Shown here: positions 14,175 to 16,772 of the stretch, one piece after another
Layout of the letters: every line of letters begins with the position of its first letter
Numbering within the stretch: position 1 is the first letter of the stretch
DNA from: Bacteroidota bacterium
Lineage (GTDB): Bacteria > Bacteroidota > Ignavibacteria > Palsa-1295
Length of the DNA: 16,772 bases
Assembly (NCBI GenBank): GCA_025363505.1
Contig: JANYDV010000004.1
Coordinates: 1-16,772 of the forward strand
Direction of reading: 5' to 3'
Notes under the pieces: generated by a model
Told to the model about the DNA's origin: nothing
Databases searched by the model: none
What the model saw: only the letters and a program-made list of their open reading frames with translations
Made by a program: the position numbers and the translations under genes

Positions 14175-15806
14175 TTAAAATTTAACCTGCATACGTGCTG
14201 TAAACTTATCTAAGTTTGGTGAGCCAACCGTTGCGATAGCACCCGCAACTGTCTTTGTGAATTCTTCCTGAGTCTGATGATCGTAATCAAGCATGATACG
14301 AAGATTGCCTTGAACGAAAAAGTTTAGACCAACCGTAATGGTATTCAATTTAAGATCTCCGCCGAAACTACTTTTTGAATTGAGATATGAAGCGCCATTG
14401 ATTTGTGGTCCATTTGCCAATGCAGTTGTTGCAAAGTCTGTCCCTTTGACGTTTGTATTTGGATCATAGGATTCGATACGAACAGCCAACTGAAACCAAT
14501 CAGTAATGTTCTGTACTAACATTGCGTAATAACCCATGACATTTTTTTGAACAAGAATAGCAGTAGGCATACCAAATGTTGCGGTGTCGCCCGAACCGAT
14601 CAAAGCCGGTGAGCCATAAAAAGGCACCTTGCCTGTGTACATTTCAGCTTTGAGAATTGTACCGCCAAATGGCAAGACTGAAAGATAGAACTGTGCGTCA
14701 GCACCAAAGATTGTGCGGTTAGATAAGAATAAACCTTTTGGCTCCCAACCGGTTGTTGGAGTAAATGTATGGGGTGCTCCGCTGGTAGATTTCGCTAACT
14801 TTAGTGTTCCACCATCATTGTATGTTGCTTCAACATCAGAAGGCGGTGTGATACCACCAACCGACCAAGAACCACCGATGTCAAAAGAGAATTCATCACT
14901 GAGAAGAAATGGCAAACGAACATGGCCGATGAGTTCTTTTTGATTTTGCTTCCAGCCATTTCCAGCTCCCGAAGAGTTGTTTGCAGAGACCAATGCTTGT
15001 CCAGTTGCTACGGTAGTATTAATTGCCGGATTAACTTTCGTTGCAATATATAAAGAATCAGCTCCTGATTTTGGAGTAAGTGAGGATACAGAACCTTGTA
15101 TTTGACCTGTTCCAAAGTTAAATGCGTTGCCACTATTACCACCAATATCATTAACAGGACCAGCCGCGAAATTATCTGAACCATTATAAAGACCTAATTC
15201 CAAAACCGGTCTTAAATCTCCGAATACAGGGGTATATCCAATTTGAATACCCAAATCGCGTTCTCCATTGAAAAGTCTATTCTCAGCAACAGATCGCTCT
15301 ACTACTTCACGTACACTTGATGAATAGGCAATTTCATATCCAAAAGGACGGTTCATAGCACCCATCTGAAGATTGAGCATTGTCATACCTTTGTCATGGG
15401 CAAAATCCCAACTTGCATATACTTCTTTAATGACTACGCCCTGTTCAGTAATATCCGGATAAATGACGGCTCCGATATCGCCGGATTTATAAGTGAATTT
15501 CACACGGCCGCGACGAATCTGGAAATAGCTTCGTGTTATTTGCGGATTGTTATTAATATCACCATTTTTACCGACGGTATCAATTCCGGTCCAAACCCAC
15601 TGTGGTTGTACGTATCCTGAGATCTTGAGTTTAGCAAGATTACTGACAGTATTTTCTAATTCCGTGGTGCGGTCAGCGACGCCATCAACCTTACCTTCGA
15701 GCGTTGATACTTTTTCTTCGACTGTTTGCGCGAGTATGTTGGTGTTCGCTACGACAAGAAGAAGAGCTGCGAACGACACGATCAATTTGAGTTTCTTTGA
15801 AAGCAT
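14175..15806 (-). CDS. OprO/OprP-type phosphate-selective porin
   Basis: An outer-membrane barrel protein of 543 residues from the ATG at 15806. An in-frame ATG at 15842 would add twelve residues, but it leaves almost no leader behind the nearest promoter-like element and spoils a normal signal peptide; MLSKKLKLIVSFAALLLVV with cleavage near ILAQ fits better. After the signal comes a short heptad-like coiled coil (VEEKVSTLEGKVDGVADR and ELENTVSNLAKLKI), common in this porin class, then ISGYVQPQW and repeated amphipathic strands to a C-terminal Phe. FQIRRGRVKFTYKSGDIGA and the MNRPFGYEIAYSSSVREVVERS region are hallmarks of the OprO/OprP family. It is longer than the usual 400-440. Its place just before pstS supports phosphate as substrate; selectivity is inferred from context. 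Confidence 0.87.
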   Translation of the reverse strand: MLSKKLKLIVSFAALLLVVANTNILAQTVEEKVSTLEGKVDGVADRTTELENTVSNLAKLKISGYVQPQWVWTGIDTVGKNGDINNNPQITRSYFQIRRGRVKFTYKSGDIGAVIYPDITEQGVVIKEVYASWDFAHDKGMTMLNLQMGAMNRPFGYEIAYSSSVREVVERSVAENRLFNGERDLGIQIGYTPVFGDLRPVLELGLYNGSDNFAAGPVNDIGGNSGNAFNFGTGQIQGSVSSLTPKSGADSLYIATKVNPAINTTVATGQALVSANNSSGAGNGWKQNQKELIGHVRLPFLLSDEFSFDIGGSWSVGGITPPSDVEATYNDGGTLKLAKSTSGAPHTFTPTTGWEPKGLFLSNRTIFGADAQFYLSVLPFGGTILKAEMYTGKVPFYGSPALIGSGDTATFGMPTAILVQKNVMGYYAMLVQNITDWFQLAVRIESYDPNTNVKGTDFATTALANGPQINGASYLNSKSSFGGDLKLNTITVGLNFFVQGNLRIMLDYDHQTQEEFTKTVAGAIATVGSPNLDKFTARMQVKF

Positions 15807-15853
15807 GGTATCTAAGTTAGTTGGTTCAGTGTAAGAATACATATTATCGAATG

Positions 15854-15861
15854 CAAAATTA
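15854..15861 (-). promoter_or_regulatory. Candidate -7 promoter element of the porin-pst operon
   Basis: TAATTTTG on the minus strand fits TAnnTTTG exactly. A transcript starting a few bases downstream would have a leader of about 40 bases before the ATG at 15806 but almost none before the one at 15842. No clear -33 TTG is present; an activator might replace it. The gap 15807-15941 otherwise holds no gene. Confidence 0.4.
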
Positions 15862-15891
15862 CCGGCTGAAGATTAGCTCAGTGTTGCTTTA

Positions 15892-15934
15892 ATATTATCT
15901 AATCGTTAACTGATAAGAAATAGTGCTTAAAATG
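15892..15934 (-). promoter_or_regulatory. Possible Pho-box-like repeats upstream of the porin-pst operon
   Basis: On the minus strand CATTTTA (15934), CTATTTC (15923) and CAGTTAA (15912) start exactly 11 bases apart, the spacing of PhoB-binding repeats (consensus near CTGTCAT). A TAATAT (15897-15892) follows eight bases later. Only C1 and T4 of the consensus are kept in all copies, so this is suggestive at best. Confidence 0.25.
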
Positions 15935-15941
15935 CTCTATT

Positions 15942-16361
15942 TTAGAAGGTAAGCTCGGAGGCGGGGGCTGGAGAGATGATTTTTACTTCGGTGACTTCTT
16001 TGACAGCGACTGTCCGTTGGACATGGTCATGGAGCTCGTAACCAGTCCATGATTGACCACTTCCAATAAGACCATCGGCATTTCCGTCAACAGTGATTGT
16101 TTGGAGGTAGAATTGAAATTTCTCGCCAAAGACTGTCAACGCCTCTAATTTTGTCTTGGGGGTTACCTCGAGGCGATACATTTTATTGTTTTCGCCCATA
16201 ACAGTCACTTTAGTGACGATTTTATTAGTATATTCCCATTTCATCTTCTCCGGCGGAAAGCGTTTTAATGCTTCGGGAGTAGGCAGGGTATAAAAATATT
16301 GTGTTTGGCACGAAGAAAGTGCCAACAGGGAAATGATTAATGCGAGAAGTGGTGTTTTCAT
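15942..16361 (-). CDS. Small lipoprotein of unknown function
   Basis: From the ATG at 16361 this is a 139-residue protein: MKTPLLALIISLLALSSC is a lipoprotein signal with lipobox LSSC. A TTG six codons upstream (16379) would also keep the frame open but is less likely. The mature part looks beta-rich, with NKMYRLEVTPKTKLEALTVFG and VAVKEVTEVKIISPAP, and has one Gly-rich turn (IGSGQSWTGYEL). I recognise no family. It lies on the same strand as the porin-pst operon but 135 bases before it, with its own weak stem (TAAAAT/ATTTTA) after the stop, so co-transcription is doubtful. It is divergent from the E1-type gene, sharing a gap of about 50 bases. Confidence 0.7.
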   Translation of the reverse strand: MKTPLLALIISLLALSSCQTQYFYTLPTPEALKRFPPEKMKWEYTNKIVTKVTVMGENNKMYRLEVTPKTKLEALTVFGEKFQFYLQTITVDGNADGLIGSGQSWTGYELHDHVQRTVAVKEVTEVKIISPAPASELTF

Positions 16362-16412
16362 CCGCTTCAGTAAAAACAACTTTCGGAATGCAAGTTCCGT
16401 AGATCATCAATA

Positions 16413-16772
16413 ATGGCAAAAAAGAAACAGTTTAGTAATATTGACTTCAAACGAGTAGCTCGTATTATTCTCACCTCTCGAGCTATTGATCGTATCGAAG
16501 AGACTGAACTTGTCCCGAACGGACTGGTGACCTATCAGTTCTCGGCGCGTGGTCATGATATGATTCAAGCGATCCTTTCGGAATGTATCTCCAATCCGAA
16601 CGACGGAGCTACGGTCTATTATAGATCAAGACCGTTCGTATTAGGTCAGGGTTTGACTCCTGAAGAATCGATGGCGGCATCGATGGCTCGCTCCGGCGGT
16701 ATCCATGGGGGTAGAGATATTGGTGTAGTACATTTCCTTCGTTCTCGTGGTCGTGCAACGGTATTACCTGCA
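16413..16772 (+). CDS. 2-oxoacid dehydrogenase E1-type protein, 5' part (partial)
   Basis: The frame is open from the ATG at 16413 to the window end, giving 120 residues. TYQFSARGHDMIQAIL at about 41-56 is the Gly-His segment found near the start of thiamine-diphosphate E1 alpha subunits. ATVYYRSRPFVLGQGLTPEE (about 67-86) matches the following YYR-x-R-P loop, and a SGGIHGGRD element follows at about 94-102. These enzymes decarboxylate pyruvate or branched-chain 2-oxoacids in a complex with E2 and E3. In this phylum group the gene is often a fused alpha/beta form; whether that holds here lies outside the window. No clear Shine-Dalgarno site is seen. Confidence 0.8.
   Translation, partial: MAKKKQFSNIDFKRVARIILTSRAIDRIEETELVPNGLVTYQFSARGHDMIQAILSECISNPNDGATVYYRSRPFVLGQGLTPEESMAASMARSGGIHGGRDIGVVHFLRSRGRATVLPA

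Noticed and set aside
15807..15842. Upstream ATG at 15842 as the porin start
   Set aside because: It would add a polar 12-residue extension before a complete signal peptide and would lie nearly on top of the likely transcript start.
1..16772. Mobile elements, defence systems, CRISPR arrays, tRNA or rRNA genes
   Set aside because: No transposase, integrase, nuclease or repeat-spacer pattern was found, and no cloverleaf or rRNA stretch was recognised by eye.

Overview
The window reads as chromosome from a Gram-negative bacterium of the Bacteroidota/Chlorobi/Ignavibacteria (FCB) branch; Ignavibacteria- or Kapabacteria-like is my guess and is not proven. Signs of this are a BamA-type outer-membrane assembly protein, an OprO/OprP-type porin, several lipoproteins, a C-terminal type IX secretion (T9SS) sorting domain, weak or absent Shine-Dalgarno sites before several genes, and TAnnTTTG-like promoter elements. 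Base composition is moderate and even, and TGA is used as a normal stop. I see no tRNA, rRNA, CRISPR array, insertion sequence or integrase. No stretch longer than about 300 bases lacks a gene; the longest gaps are 4852-5091 and 7577-7829.

Layout. 1-40 is the tail of an unidentified gene. 188-4038 (+) carries uppS (undecaprenyl-PP synthase, TTG start), bamA and a DUF2127 membrane protein, closed by a two-way terminator. 4084-4851 (-) is a lipoprotein behind a consensus sigma-54 promoter. 5092-6174 (-) is a fumarylacetoacetate-hydrolase-family enzyme with its own terminator. 6308-7576 (-) is a secreted cysteine-containing protein whose T9SS sorting domain is cut by an in-frame TGA. 7830-9087 (+) is a small lipoprotein followed by an EamA/DMT transporter. 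9155-15806 (-) is one phosphate-uptake operon, in transcription order: porin, pstS, pstC, pstA, pstB, phoU. 15942-16361 (-) is a small lipoprotein. 16413 to the end (+) is the start of a 2-oxoacid dehydrogenase E1-type gene.

The phosphate operon forms a full route across the envelope: an OprP-like porin in the outer membrane, PstS in the periplasm, PstC/PstA in the inner membrane, PstB as ATPase and PhoU as regulator. Its oddest member is PstC. The first periplasmic loop is enlarged by roughly 200 residues that are low in complexity and rich in Lys/Pro/Ser/Thr, and it holds two near-identical GGxVEQEVYDPFAD motifs 59 residues apart. A GC-rich hairpin separates pstS from pstC.

The strongest leads are the PstC loop insertion, the stop codon inside the T9SS sorting domain, and the textbook sigma-54 promoter before an Asp/His-rich lipoprotein.
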